NCBI GenBank assembly: GCA_963699825.1
Contig: CAVOVI010000010.1
Location: forward strand, 248,001 to 312,000
Direction: 5' to 3'
Origin: SPDF01 sp963699825
Lineage (GTDB): Bacteria > Gemmatimonadota > Gemmatimonadetes > Gemmatimonadales > GWC2-71-9
Length of the DNA: 64,000 nt
Of this stretch, positions 50,092 to 58,683 are shown in pieces. Both the position numbers and the translations under genes were made by a program. Position 1 is the stretch's first letter, and the number at the start of each line of letters is the position of its first letter. Below the pieces are notes generated by a model. That model saw nothing but the letters and a program-made list of their open reading frames with translations. It searched no databases and was not told the DNA's origin.

Positions 50092-51105
50092 ATGATCATC
50101 GTCCTGAAGCCGCACGCCACGAAGGAACATGCTGAGGAGCTCATGGCGCGCATCGCGGCCCTTGGCCTCCGACCGCTCTATATGCCCGGGCAGGAGCGGG
50201 TGGTCCTCGGCGCCCTGGGCGATGAGCGCGCCATCGAGAGCCTCCACCTCGACAGCGACCCGATGGTCGAGAGTGTCAAGCCGATTCTCTCTCCCTACAA
50301 GCTGGTCGGGCGGGAGATGCACCCGCACGATACTATCGTGGACTTCGGCGACACCCAGATCGGCGGGGGACGGTTCACGGTCATCGCGGGTCCCTGCGCC
50401 GTCGAGGACGCGGCCCAGATGACGGCGACCGCCCATGCGGTGAAGGCCGCCGGCGCGCACGGGCTGCGCGGCGGCGCATACAAGCCGCGGACGAGTCCCT
50501 ATTCCTTCCAGGGATTGGGCAGGGAAGGGCTCGACGTGCTGAGGTCGGCCGGCGTCGCGGCGGGCCTCCCGGTGGTGACCGAGGTGGTGGATGCCGCCGA
50601 CGTCGAGCTGGTGGAGGGGTACGCTGCGGCGTTTCAGTGCGGCGCCCGCAACATGCAGAACTACCGACTCCTCCAGGCACTGGGGCGGAGCCGCAAGCCG
50701 GTCATCCTCAAGCGAGGAATGGCGGCGCGGGTGGACGACCTCCTCCTCGCCGCGGAGTACATCCTCGCGGAGGGGAATCCGAATGTCGTGCTGTGTGAGC
50801 GGGGAATCACTACCTTCGAGAACTCCACGCGGAATACCCTCGACCTCAACGCCATCCCCGTCATCAAGCAACGCAGCCACCTGCCGATCATCGTGGATCC
50901 TTCGCATGGCACCGGCTTCCGTGAGCTGGTCCCCGCCATGGCGAAGGCGGCGCTGGCCTGTGGGGCCGATGGCCTCCTGGTCGAGGTGCACTGCGATCCA
51001 CCGAACGCCATGTCCGACGGCAGGCAATCGCTCTTTCCGGAACAGTTCGCGACGCTGATGCGGGAGTTGCGGCCGATTGCCGATGCCGTGGGGAAGAAGC
51101 TCTGA
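50092..51105 (+). CDS. aroF: 3-deoxy-7-phosphoheptulonate synthase (type I-beta, ACT-like N-terminus)
   Basis: 337 residues, condensing PEP and erythrose 4-phosphate in the first shikimate step. The N-terminal 70 residues (MIIVLKPHATKEHAEELMA, LGALGDERAI) are the ferredoxin-like regulatory domain of the T. maritima/B. subtilis class; the barrel has VIAGPCAVEDAAQM, RGGAYKPRTSPYSFQG, GARNMQNY, PVILKRGM and IVDPSHGTG. GGAAG precedes the ATG by 6 bases. It is the first gene after the Trp attenuator, so Trp supply probably controls this DAHP synthase. Overlaps trpE by one base. Confidence 0.95.
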   Translation: MIIVLKPHATKEHAEELMARIAALGLRPLYMPGQERVVLGALGDERAIESLHLDSDPMVESVKPILSPYKLVGREMHPHDTIVDFGDTQIGGGRFTVIAGPCAVEDAAQMTATAHAVKAAGAHGLRGGAYKPRTSPYSFQGLGREGLDVLRSAGVAAGLPVVTEVVDAADVELVEGYAAAFQCGARNMQNYRLLQALGRSRKPVILKRGMAARVDDLLLAAEYILAEGNPNVVLCERGITTFENSTRNTLDLNAIPVIKQRSHLPIIVDPSHGTGFRELVPAMAKAALACGADGLLVEVHCDPPNAMSDGRQSLFPEQFATLMRELRPIADAVGKKL

Positions 51106-52688
51106 TGGGGAGCGCTCCCCGCGAGGTGGGTACGATCCTCCCCCTGGTGCGCGAGGTGACGGGGAGCCCCGATCCTCTGGCGCTCTACGCCGCGCTCAGT
51201 GACGGAGGAACCCGACCGGGCACCTTCCTGCTCGAATCCGGTGACCACGGGACCGGAGCGGGGGAGCGGAGTCTCCTCGGCGTGTCGCCGGCGCTGCGCG
51301 TCGTCTGCCGAGGCAGGAGCGTGGAGGTGACGGCCTGCTCCGCCAACGGGAGGGCGCTGCTGGACTGGGTCGCCGGGGCGTTGTCTCCGACTGCCGCGAT
51401 TGAGCGGTCGGGCGAGCGATTGATCGCCACGTTTCCACCGGCGCCGGAGTCTTTCCTCGACGAGTCCGCCCGTGTGCGGCTCCCCTCGCCGATGGACGCG
51501 TTGCGCACGATCGTCTTCGGGCCCCGCCTCCTCGCCAGGCCCGCGGACGCCTGTCACCTTGCCGCGGGCGTGTTCTCCTACGACCTGATTGAGCTCTTTG
51601 AGCAGCTTCCTGTCGGGAGGCCGGAAGAGACTCCGACGGCGCACTACGAGTTCATCGTGCCCGACCGGCTCATCATCATCGACCACCTGCGCCACCGCAC
51701 GCTCGTCGTGGCCACTGCCTGTGGCGGCGCCGATGGCGTGGCGAATTACAACGATGCAGTACAGGCCATCGATGCCCTGCTCAGGGCTGTGCAGGACGCC
51801 GAACCCCGGCCTCTCCCGCCTGCGCCAGCAGGTGACCAGATCCCTGCATTCGTTTCCGATCTCTCCGACGATGAGTTTGCCGACCTGGTGGTCCGGCTCA
51901 AGCGGCATGTCGCGGCCGGTGATGTCTTCCAGATCGTTGCGTCTCGTACCTTCTCCTTGCCCTGTCCCGATCCGCTGGCGGCTTACGGTCGGCTGCGCGC
52001 GGCCAATCCGAGCCCCTACCTCTTCTATGTGGCCGGCGCCGAGTCCATCGTGTTCGGCGCCTCCCCGGAGACGGCGGTCAAGGTGTCGGGTACACCTCGG
52101 CGGGTCATGATCCGGCCGATCGCAGGGACCGGCGCACGGGGCCTCAACGCCGACGGGAGCGTCGATGCCGATCTCGACGCACGCCGGGAAGCCGCGTTGC
52201 GGTTGGATGGAAAGGAGACCGCCGAGCACATGATGCTGGTCGACCTGGCACGGAACGATGTCGCTCGGGTGAGCCGTCCTGGTACGCGACAGGTGACGCG
52301 GCTCCTGGCGGTCGATCGCTATTCGCGCGTGATGCACCTCGTGAGTGAGGTCGAGGGGGAACTGGCCGAGGGGCTGGATGCCCTCCACGCGTATAGCGCC
52401 GCGATGAACATGGGCACGCTGGTCGGCGCGCCGAAGGTGCGAGCCGCGGAGTTGCTCCGGGAGGTCGAGACCTCACGCCGTGGGGCGTATGGTGGGGCGG
52501 TCGGGTATCTCACCCAGGAGGGGGAAATGGATACCGCCATCGTGATTCGGGCGGCGGTCGTCCGCGATGGCGTGGCGTCGGTACGCGCGGGTGCGGGGAT
52601 CGTCTACGATTCCGATCCTGCATCAGAGGCACTGGAGACCAGGCGTAAGGCGGAGGCGGTGCTGCGTGCCATCGGCTCCCATGACTGA
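51105..52688 (+). CDS. trpE: Anthranilate synthase component I
   Basis: 527 residues, making anthranilate from chorismate with TrpG. The feedback tryptophan site LLES is at residues 42-45. The chorismate-binding domain has AAGDVFQIVASRTFSLP, SPYLFYVAGAESIVFGASPE, RPIAGTGARG, AEHMMLVDLARNDVARVS and GTLVGAPKVRAAEL. ATG at 51105 overlaps the aroF stop; the end overlaps trpG by 8 bases. Both enzyme feedback and attenuation are therefore expected. Confidence 0.95.
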   Translation: MGSAPREVGTILPLVREVTGSPDPLALYAALSDGGTRPGTFLLESGDHGTGAGERSLLGVSPALRVVCRGRSVEVTACSANGRALLDWVAGALSPTAAIERSGERLIATFPPAPESFLDESARVRLPSPMDALRTIVFGPRLLARPADACHLAAGVFSYDLIELFEQLPVGRPEETPTAHYEFIVPDRLIIIDHLRHRTLVVATACGGADGVANYNDAVQAIDALLRAVQDAEPRPLPPAPAGDQIPAFVSDLSDDEFADLVVRLKRHVAAGDVFQIVASRTFSLPCPDPLAAYGRLRAANPSPYLFYVAGAESIVFGASPETAVKVSGTPRRVMIRPIAGTGARGLNADGSVDADLDARREAALRLDGKETAEHMMLVDLARNDVARVSRPGTRQVTRLLAVDRYSRVMHLVSEVEGELAEGLDALHAYSAAMNMGTLVGAPKVRAAELLREVETSRRGAYGGAVGYLTQEGEMDTAIVIRAAVVRDGVASVRAGAGIVYDSDPASEALETRRKAEAVLRAIGSHD

Positions 52689-53277
52689 CCCGCTGCGCGT
52701 GGTGTTCATCGACAACTTCGATTCCTTCACCTGGAACCTGGTGGATGAGTTCACCAAGCGCGGCGTGGAGGTGGAAGTCTGGCGCAACAGGGTGACCGTC
52801 GAACAGGCGATGGCGCGGGCGCTCGCCGTTCCTCGCTCACTGATTGTCGTCTCCCCGGGCCCCGGGGCACCGGTGGACGCGGGATGCAGTGTCGATCTGA
52901 TCCGGGCGGCGGAAGGAAGGGTCCCGGTGTTCGGTGTCTGCCTTGGGCACCAGGCGATTGTGGAGGCGTTGGGCGGCACGGTCGGGCCGGCGACGGAAGT
53001 GGTCCACGGGAAGACGTCGAAGATCGCGCACGGCGGTGATCCACTCTTCGCCGGTGTGGCGTCCCCATTTCCCGTTGGGCGCTACCACTCTCTCACCGCG
53101 ACTCGACTGCCCGAATGCCTCGAGACGATCGCCTCCACCGGCCAACTGGTGATGGCCGTACGTCACCGTTCATCTCCCATGCTCGGCGTGCAGTTCCATC
53201 CGGAATCGATCCTCACCCCGGATGGCGGGCGGTTGATTGAGAATGTGTTGGCGTGGGCCCGCGGGTGGGAGGGCTGA
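52681..53277 (+). CDS. trpG: Anthranilate synthase component II (glutaminase)
   Basis: 198 residues, class I glutamine amidotransferase supplying ammonia to TrpE. FIDNFDSFTWNLVDEF, SPGPGAP, FGVCLGHQAIVEA with nucleophile Cys87 and GVQFHPESIL with the catalytic His-Glu are seen. ATG at 52681 inside the trpE end. It may also serve p-aminobenzoate synthesis if no pabA exists elsewhere. No phosphoribosyltransferase fusion; trpD is at 23.3 kb. Confidence 0.95.
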   Translation: MTDPLRVVFIDNFDSFTWNLVDEFTKRGVEVEVWRNRVTVEQAMARALAVPRSLIVVSPGPGAPVDAGCSVDLIRAAEGRVPVFGVCLGHQAIVEALGGTVGPATEVVHGKTSKIAHGGDPLFAGVASPFPVGRYHSLTATRLPECLETIASTGQLVMAVRHRSSPMLGVQFHPESILTPDGGRLIENVLAWARGWEG

Positions 53278-53383
53278 CGCTGCATCGCTCGTGCCTGGCA
53301 ATGTTTGCCGAAGTTCTGCCATCCCAGTAGGTTACAACGTTAGCTCGACTGTGAGGCAAGCCGTATTTTATTGAAGGGAAGGC

Positions 53384-54151
53384 ATGTCCGCCGCTCGCAC
53401 GACCCGCCCTCGAAACCTCCGGACGCCGGCCGGCCCCGTCACGCCGACCTACCGCGAGGTCATTGCGCCTGGCGATCGGGCCCTGCCGAAGGTGCACGAA
53501 CTCATTCAGCAGACCTTTCCGCCGTACGAATTGGTTGGGCGGAGCGAATGGCGCGCATCGTTGCGGGAACGCGAGGCGGGGCTCTGGTCCGACAGCCGGT
53601 GGCATCTTGTGATTGCGGAGCACAGGGGCGCGGTCATCGGGATCGCGAGCGGGACCTACCTCGGCAATGTGAACGTCGGCGTCGTCGGATATCTGGCCGT
53701 CTCGCCGGCCGCTCGCGGGTTCGGCGTGGGGCCCAAGCTGCGCGCGAAGCTGCGGTCACTGTTCCGGGAGGACGCGAAGGAAATCACGGGCGAGACGCTC
53801 GATGCCGTGATCGGTGAGGTGCGCCGGGACAATCCGTGGCTCCGCCGGCTCGTCCGGAGTGACAGCGTCCTGGCCCTCGATTTCACCTACTTTCAACCGA
53901 GACTCCGGCCGAGTGATCGACCAGTGCCCCTCGTGTTGTATTACGAGGGGATCGCGGAGAACCGACAGCAGCTTCCCGCCGCCAGGGTCAGGATGATTCT
54001 CTACAGCCTCTGGCGCAGGATCTATCGGGTACCGCGACCGATGGCGCACGGTGCATTCCGGCGGATGCTCCACGACCTCGATGGGCGAACGACCGTGAGT
54101 GAAATCAAACTCAGCGACCTCCCGCCACCCGTAAAGTCCCCCAGTCATTGA
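53384..54151 (+). CDS. GNAT-family acetyltransferase-like protein
   Basis: 255 residues. VIAEHRGAVIGIASGTYLGN and VGYLAVSPAARGFGVGPKLR form the beta4 strand and the acetyl-CoA pyrophosphate loop of GNAT folds, here with GFGVG in place of the usual R/Q-x2-G-x-G/A. The C-terminal 110 residues (RMILYSLWRRIYRVPRPMAHG) have no family I recognise. AAGGGAAGG precedes ATG 53384, and TATTTT (53364-53369) may be a -10. Substrate unknown. The 106-base gap after trpG shows nothing else. Confidence 0.75.
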   Translation: MSAARTTRPRNLRTPAGPVTPTYREVIAPGDRALPKVHELIQQTFPPYELVGRSEWRASLREREAGLWSDSRWHLVIAEHRGAVIGIASGTYLGNVNVGVVGYLAVSPAARGFGVGPKLRAKLRSLFREDAKEITGETLDAVIGEVRRDNPWLRRLVRSDSVLALDFTYFQPRLRPSDRPVPLVLYYEGIAENRQQLPAARVRMILYSLWRRIYRVPRPMAHGAFRRMLHDLDGRTTVSEIKLSDLPPPVKSPSH

Positions 54152-54193
54152 TCGCATACAGCCCGTGTACCCGGTCCCCCGTCGGAGGCTCTC

Positions 54194-54862
54194 ATGCGTG
54201 ACCAGTTCGGCCTCATCTTCGAATCGCTGCAGAACTCCTGGTACCAGGTGGCGGTGTTCACGCCCCGACTGATGGTCGCGCTCCTGCTCCTCATCGTGGG
54301 CTGGCTGCTGGCCCGGGGGGCCGAATGGGTCGCGGTGCAGCTCCTGCGGAAGGTCCGCGTCGAGGAGGCCGCCGAGCACACCGGACTCGACGACTTCCTG
54401 CTTCGGGGCGGCGTCCGCTTCACCGTCGTGACGCTGGTCGGCCGGACGATCTACTGGGGCATTCTGCTGATGTTCTCGCTCGCGATGTTCAACCTCGTTG
54501 GGCTGACCATGGGGGACGACCTCATGGCCCGGCTGGTGGGGTACGTGCCGAATGTGGTCGCGGGGATGATCGTCCTCATCTTCGGGTCGCTGGGCGCCCG
54601 CTTTGTGCGAGGACTTGTGGAAGCATATCTGAACAACGTCGGCGTCAAGGAGGCGGGGAGCCTCGGCCTCCTCGTGTACGGCGCCCTGCTCGGCTTCGTG
54701 GCCATCCTGTCGCTCGAGCAGCTCGGCATTGACGTCACACTCCTGGCCTCGGCCTTCCAACTCGCGTTTGGCGGCCTCTGCCTCGGCCTGGCGCTCGCGT
54801 TCGGGCTCGGTGGTCGAGCCTGGGCGGAATCGATCCTCGACCGGACCAGGAATAAGCGATGA
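54194..54862 (+). CDS. MscS-like conserved TM-helix membrane protein
   Basis: 222 residues with five hydrophobic stretches. LMVALLLLIVGWLLARGAEW and VPNVVAGMIVLIFGSLGARF match the conserved TM-helix repeat (PF05552), and the end FGLGGRAWAESIL resembles the pore-lining helix of MscS channels. The cytoplasmic beta domain of MscS is absent, so a full channel is unlikely. GGAGG precedes the ATG. The end overlaps the following amidohydrolase by 4 bases. Confidence 0.82.
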   Translation: MRDQFGLIFESLQNSWYQVAVFTPRLMVALLLLIVGWLLARGAEWVAVQLLRKVRVEEAAEHTGLDDFLLRGGVRFTVVTLVGRTIYWGILLMFSLAMFNLVGLTMGDDLMARLVGYVPNVVAGMIVLIFGSLGARFVRGLVEAYLNNVGVKEAGSLGLLVYGALLGFVAILSLEQLGIDVTLLASAFQLAFGGLCLGLALAFGLGGRAWAESILDRTRNKR

Positions 54863-55692
54863 TCATCGACTGTCACGTCCATCTGAACAACTACGAAGAA
54901 AACAGCGTCCCGACCCTGGACGCTTGTCTCGACAAACTCGAACGGGAGATGCGGCGGAATCGTATTGATCAGGCGCTGGTGTTGACCTCCTACACCGTGA
55001 CTCCCGGACGCCCCTCCACGCGGACGGTGGTCGAGGCGATCCGCGACAAGCCGTATCTGACCGTGATCGCAGGCCTGGACTACACCAAGTTCCATCCGGA
55101 TGAGCTGGCAGAAATCGGGGAGTACGTCCAGGCGGGCAAGGTGCGGGGCCTCAAGCTGTACCCGGGGTACCAGCCGTTCTACCCGCTGGACCCGAAGTGG
55201 ACGCCGGCCTACGAGTTCGCGGCTGAGCACAAGATCCCGGTGATGATCCACACCGGCGACACCTATTCGCCGAAGGGGAAGCTGAAGTACGCTCACCCCT
55301 TGAACGTGGACGAAGTGGCGGTGGAGTTTCCCGACGTCAACTTCCTGATCTGTCACCTCGGCAACCCGTGGATCCGGGACTGCATGGAGGTGGTCTACAA
55401 GAACGCCAACGTCTTCACCGACATGTCCGGGCTGACGCTCGGGGAGTTCGAGGACCGGTTCGAAGTGTTCCTGCGGAAGCAGGTCTCGGAAATGCTCAGC
55501 TACGGTGTCGAGCCCGACGCGCTGCTCTACGGGACCGACTGGCCGATCTCATCGATGGGGTCCTACCTGGATTTCATGAAGGAGTTGGCCATCCCGCAGA
55601 AGGAGCGGCGCATGGTGATGGCCCAGAACGCAATCGATTTGTACGGGTTGGACCCGGAGAACAGCCTGCTGAAGGTGGCGGGGCGGCGGTAG
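54859..55692 (+). CDS. TIM-barrel metal-dependent hydrolase (amidohydrolase_2 family)
   Basis: 277 residues. IIDCHVHLNNYEEN supplies the HxH ligands, MIHTGDTYSP and NFLICHLGNPWIRDC the further metal histidines, and LYGTDWPISSM the catalytic aspartate. Family members include ACMSD-like decarboxylases and lactonases; the actual substrate is unknown. ATG at 54859 overlaps the membrane protein gene. Intact and without signal peptide, so cytoplasmic, unlike the amidohydrolases at 39-42 kb. Confidence 0.85.
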   Translation: MIIDCHVHLNNYEENSVPTLDACLDKLEREMRRNRIDQALVLTSYTVTPGRPSTRTVVEAIRDKPYLTVIAGLDYTKFHPDELAEIGEYVQAGKVRGLKLYPGYQPFYPLDPKWTPAYEFAAEHKIPVMIHTGDTYSPKGKLKYAHPLNVDEVAVEFPDVNFLICHLGNPWIRDCMEVVYKNANVFTDMSGLTLGEFEDRFEVFLRKQVSEMLSYGVEPDALLYGTDWPISSMGSYLDFMKELAIPQKERRMVMAQNAIDLYGLDPENSLLKVAGRR

Positions 55693-55705
55693 GCCGGCCG
55701 CCGCC
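55682..55705 (+). terminator. GC-rich hairpin over the hydrolase stop, possible terminator
   Basis: GGCGGCGG (55682-55689) and CCGCCGCC (55698-55705) form an 8-bp stem with the stop codon in the loop. The tail GTCTCTC is only mildly T-rich. The remaining 55706-55920 between convergent genes shows no gene. Confidence 0.4.
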
Positions 55706-55920
55706 GTCTCTCAGCCTGGTGCGGCCGGTCCGGACGATTCACACACCATTTCCGTCGCACCTGTACTCACCAGCACCAGCTCTTCCCCCCTTGCCAGCAG
55801 CCTGTGGGTCCAGTGGGTGAACCCACCCACGCCCAGGGTGTGTCCCACTTCCGCGTGATCGTCCGCCACGACCGCGAATGAGAGTCGGGCTGCCGCGCGT
55901 GCGGGGAGAGTGATGCGAGA

Positions 55921-58188
55921 CTAGTTGCGACGGAAGCCGAGTCGCTCGGCCAGCGACACGAATCGCGGTTCCGCACGCAACTCCGCAAACACCGGCCGCA
56001 CATTCAGCCACACCAGGTCCGTTGCCTTGATCTCCGCGGCAGTTTCCAGCGCGCTGAGCGCCGCATCCGTATTTCCCAGTCCCAACTCCGCCACGGCCGT
56101 CAGCACCGGCGAGAGGTACCCCTCCCGTGAGCGCCGCGCCAGCTCCTCCATCAAGCTCCTTGCCTTGCCTTCGTCGCCTGCACGCGCCAGCGCATGGGCC
56201 TGGAAGGCGAGCACCTCCGAACTCTTTCCCGTGAACTCAACCGCGCGCTCGAACGACGCGACCGCGCCGGCCGTATCTCCAGCCGCCAACTGCGCCTGTC
56301 CCAGGAAGAGGTGGGTGGGGCCGAACGTCGGTTCCATCGTCAACGCCAGCTCCTGCTGCCGGATCGCCTCCTCCGGATGGCCGCTGAACAGCGCGATCTG
56401 CCCCAGGCTGCTCGCCACCGCTGGGGAGAGAGGGTCGGAGGCCTTGGCGCGCTCCAATTCGGCGCGGGCGTCCGCTGCCCTGCCCAGTGGGGCGAGGAGG
56501 TGCATCGCATACCACTGGCGAGCCGTCGCGTATCCCGGGTGCCGCGCGATGGCGGCCACGAAGTCCTGCTCGGCCGCCTCCCAGTTCCAGTCGTACATGG
56601 CATAGACAGAGCCACGGGCCGCGAGCGCAGCGCCGAGATACGGTGAGATGGCCAACGCGCGATCAGCTGCCTCCCTCGCCGCGGCCATGGCAACCCGCGG
56701 TTCCTCCACGCCATAGACGGCCTGCAGCACCCGCGCCTCCGCGACACCGGCGTGCGCCACGGCAAACTGCGGGTCGAGGACCGTGGAGACCGCGAACCGC
56801 TCCAGGCTCTCGGCAATCGACACCCCCGTGCGCCGGTTGAGCGACTGCCTGCCGAGGAGATATTCACGGTGCGACTCGACGTCGGCGGTGAGCGGCCCGA
56901 CCATGGTCGAGAGCGGCACCGACATCTTCACTTCGAGCGCCTCGACCACGGCTCGTGCGATGCGATCCTCGATCTCGAACACCTCAGCCAGTCCCGCGTC
57001 AAACCGCTGCGACCAGATCTGAAAGCCGTCGAGCCCGTTGATGAGCTGCACCGCCACCCGCATCCGTTCCCCGGCGACCCGGACACTCCCTTCCAGCAGC
57101 GACTCGACGCCGAGGCGGTTGGCCTTCTCGCGCACGTTGAGGGCAGGGTCACGCACGGCGAACGCCGAGGTCCGGGAGGCGACCCGAAGGGCCGGCACCC
57201 GTGAAAGCGCGTCGAGGATCTCCTCGGCGATGCCGTCACAGAGGTAGCCGTGATCCTGCTGGGGGCTGAGGTCGGCAAACGGGAGGACCGCAATGGTGCG
57301 GCCGGTGGCGGGAACGGCGAACTCGACCGGCGTGGTCCGCAGCGCGCCCGTCTCCTCCACCGCCTGCCGGAGCCCCTCCTCGAACTGGAGTGCCGTCGGC
57401 CGGTCGATGGGGTTCTTGGCCAGGCTGCGCCGCAGGACGACCAGCACCCCTTCGGGCGCGTCCGGCCGCTCAGGAGAGGGGATAGCCGCGGTCGAGTGGC
57501 GGGCGAGGACGGCCACCGCATTCGGCCCGTCGTACGGCGGCTTTCCGGCGAGCATTTCGTACAACACGCAGCCCAGCGAATAGACATCCGCGGCCGATCG
57601 CGTCTCGCCGAACGCCTGGTCGGGGCTCATGTAGGTGGGAGTCCCCAGCACCAGGCCCGGCTCGGTCAGGCGGGCGCCGCCGGTGTCGCTGCCTGAGTCG
57701 GTGCTCGCGAGGGCGACGCCGAAATCGGTCACCACCGCCTCGCCACCGGGGAGCATGATGTTCTCGGGCTTGATGTCGCGATGAATCACGCCGTGCTGGT
57801 GGGCGTAGGTCAGGGCGCGGGCGACATCCCTGGCAATCCCGACGGCTTCGCGGACGGGAAGGCGGGGGTGCTGTTCGAGTCGCTGCCGCAGCGTCTCGGC
57901 ATCGACAAAGGGCATGACATAGTAGAGCAGTCCGCCTGCCTCACCCGAGTCGAACACCGCCACGATGCGGGGGTGGGCCAGGCGGGCCGCCATCCTGATT
58001 TCCTGCAGAAAACGGTCCCGCCCCAGCATCGCGCTGAGTTCCGGCCGCATGACCTTGATCGCCACCGTGCGCTGGTGCCGCAGGTCGGTGGCCCGAAAGA
58101 CGACCGCCATGCCGCCGCGACCGAGCTCGCCGTCGATCCGGTACGCGGCGGCGAGGTCGGTGCGGAGGGCTTCGTACGCGTCGCTCAT
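55921..58188 (-). CDS. Serine/threonine protein kinase with TolB-like and TPR regions
   Basis: 755 residues. The kinase domain is complete: glycine loop ELGRGGMAVVFRAT, Lys45 in VAIKVMRPE, HGVIHRDIKPENIML, TDFGVALAS and GTPTYMSPDQAFG. Residues about 300-430 are TolB_N/adenylate-cyclase-associated (TIAVLPFADLSPQQDHGYLC, EEILDALSRVPALRVASRTS), and the C-terminal 300 residues hold TPR-like repeats (SLGQIALFSGHPEEAIRQQE). No membrane helix is seen between kinase and TolB-like parts, so it is probably cytoplasmic. ATG 58188. Such kinases are expanded in Gemmatimonadota. Confidence 0.92.
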   Translation of the reverse strand: MSDAYEALRTDLAAAYRIDGELGRGGMAVVFRATDLRHQRTVAIKVMRPELSAMLGRDRFLQEIRMAARLAHPRIVAVFDSGEAGGLLYYVMPFVDAETLRQRLEQHPRLPVREAVGIARDVARALTYAHQHGVIHRDIKPENIMLPGGEAVVTDFGVALASTDSGSDTGGARLTEPGLVLGTPTYMSPDQAFGETRSAADVYSLGCVLYEMLAGKPPYDGPNAVAVLARHSTAAIPSPERPDAPEGVLVVLRRSLAKNPIDRPTALQFEEGLRQAVEETGALRTTPVEFAVPATGRTIAVLPFADLSPQQDHGYLCDGIAEEILDALSRVPALRVASRTSAFAVRDPALNVREKANRLGVESLLEGSVRVAGERMRVAVQLINGLDGFQIWSQRFDAGLAEVFEIEDRIARAVVEALEVKMSVPLSTMVGPLTADVESHREYLLGRQSLNRRTGVSIAESLERFAVSTVLDPQFAVAHAGVAEARVLQAVYGVEEPRVAMAAAREAADRALAISPYLGAALAARGSVYAMYDWNWEAAEQDFVAAIARHPGYATARQWYAMHLLAPLGRAADARAELERAKASDPLSPAVASSLGQIALFSGHPEEAIRQQELALTMEPTFGPTHLFLGQAQLAAGDTAGAVASFERAVEFTGKSSEVLAFQAHALARAGDEGKARSLMEELARRSREGYLSPVLTAVAELGLGNTDAALSALETAAEIKATDLVWLNVRPVFAELRAEPRFVSLAERLGFRRN

Positions 58189-58213
58189 TCAGGGGACTTG
58201 CGGCGAGGCACGA

Positions 58214-58612
58214 TTACGAGCCGTCGGTGGCGTTGTTGTAGCTGTAGCTGTCGTACAGGACCTTCCACTTGTCGGCCTCTTTGCGCCACACCACGAGATA
58301 CTTGGCGGATACTGTCGGCTTCCCCGTCATGCCGAGCTTGACGACGCCGAAGTCGCTTGCCAGGTCGCCGCTCTCCGACACCACGATCCGTTCCGGCACG
58401 AATTCGAGGGAGAGGCCGGGAATCTTCATCATCTCGGTCCAGGACGCGCGAATCGCCTTGTGGCCGTGGGCGGCCGGTTCCCCGGTCCACGCAAGGGAGC
58501 CGTCCTGGGCATAGAACGACATGACAGCGTCGAGGTCATGCTTGCAGGCGGCCTGGCCCCATGCGACGTCCAGGTCGCGGATGGCATTCTCGTCGGGACT
58601 CATCTGAGGCAT
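58214..58612 (-). CDS. SnoaL/DUF4440-like NTF2-fold protein
   Basis: 132 residues. MSPDENAIRDLDVAWGQAAC, DAVMSFYAQDGSLAW, GHKAIRASWTEMMK and YLVVWRKEADKWKVLYDSYS follow the DUF4440/SnoaL-like pattern, a small cone-shaped fold used for varied ligands or enzymes. No signal peptide. It lies 25 bases before the kinase gene and may be transcribed with it. Function unknown. Confidence 0.82.
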   Translation of the reverse strand: MPQMSPDENAIRDLDVAWGQAACKHDLDAVMSFYAQDGSLAWTGEPAAHGHKAIRASWTEMMKIPGLSLEFVPERIVVSESGDLASDFGVVKLGMTGKPTVSAKYLVVWRKEADKWKVLYDSYSYNNATDGS

Positions 58613-58683
58613 CGGATCTCCAGAGGATGGGAGTGAACTGGAAGTGTGACAGTTTTCGGTGGGAAGTCAATCGGGGGGGAGCG

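Noticed and set aside
55813..55826. GTGGGT/ACCCAC hairpin before the kinase stop
   Set aside because: Two-base loop and no T-run; not a convincing terminator.
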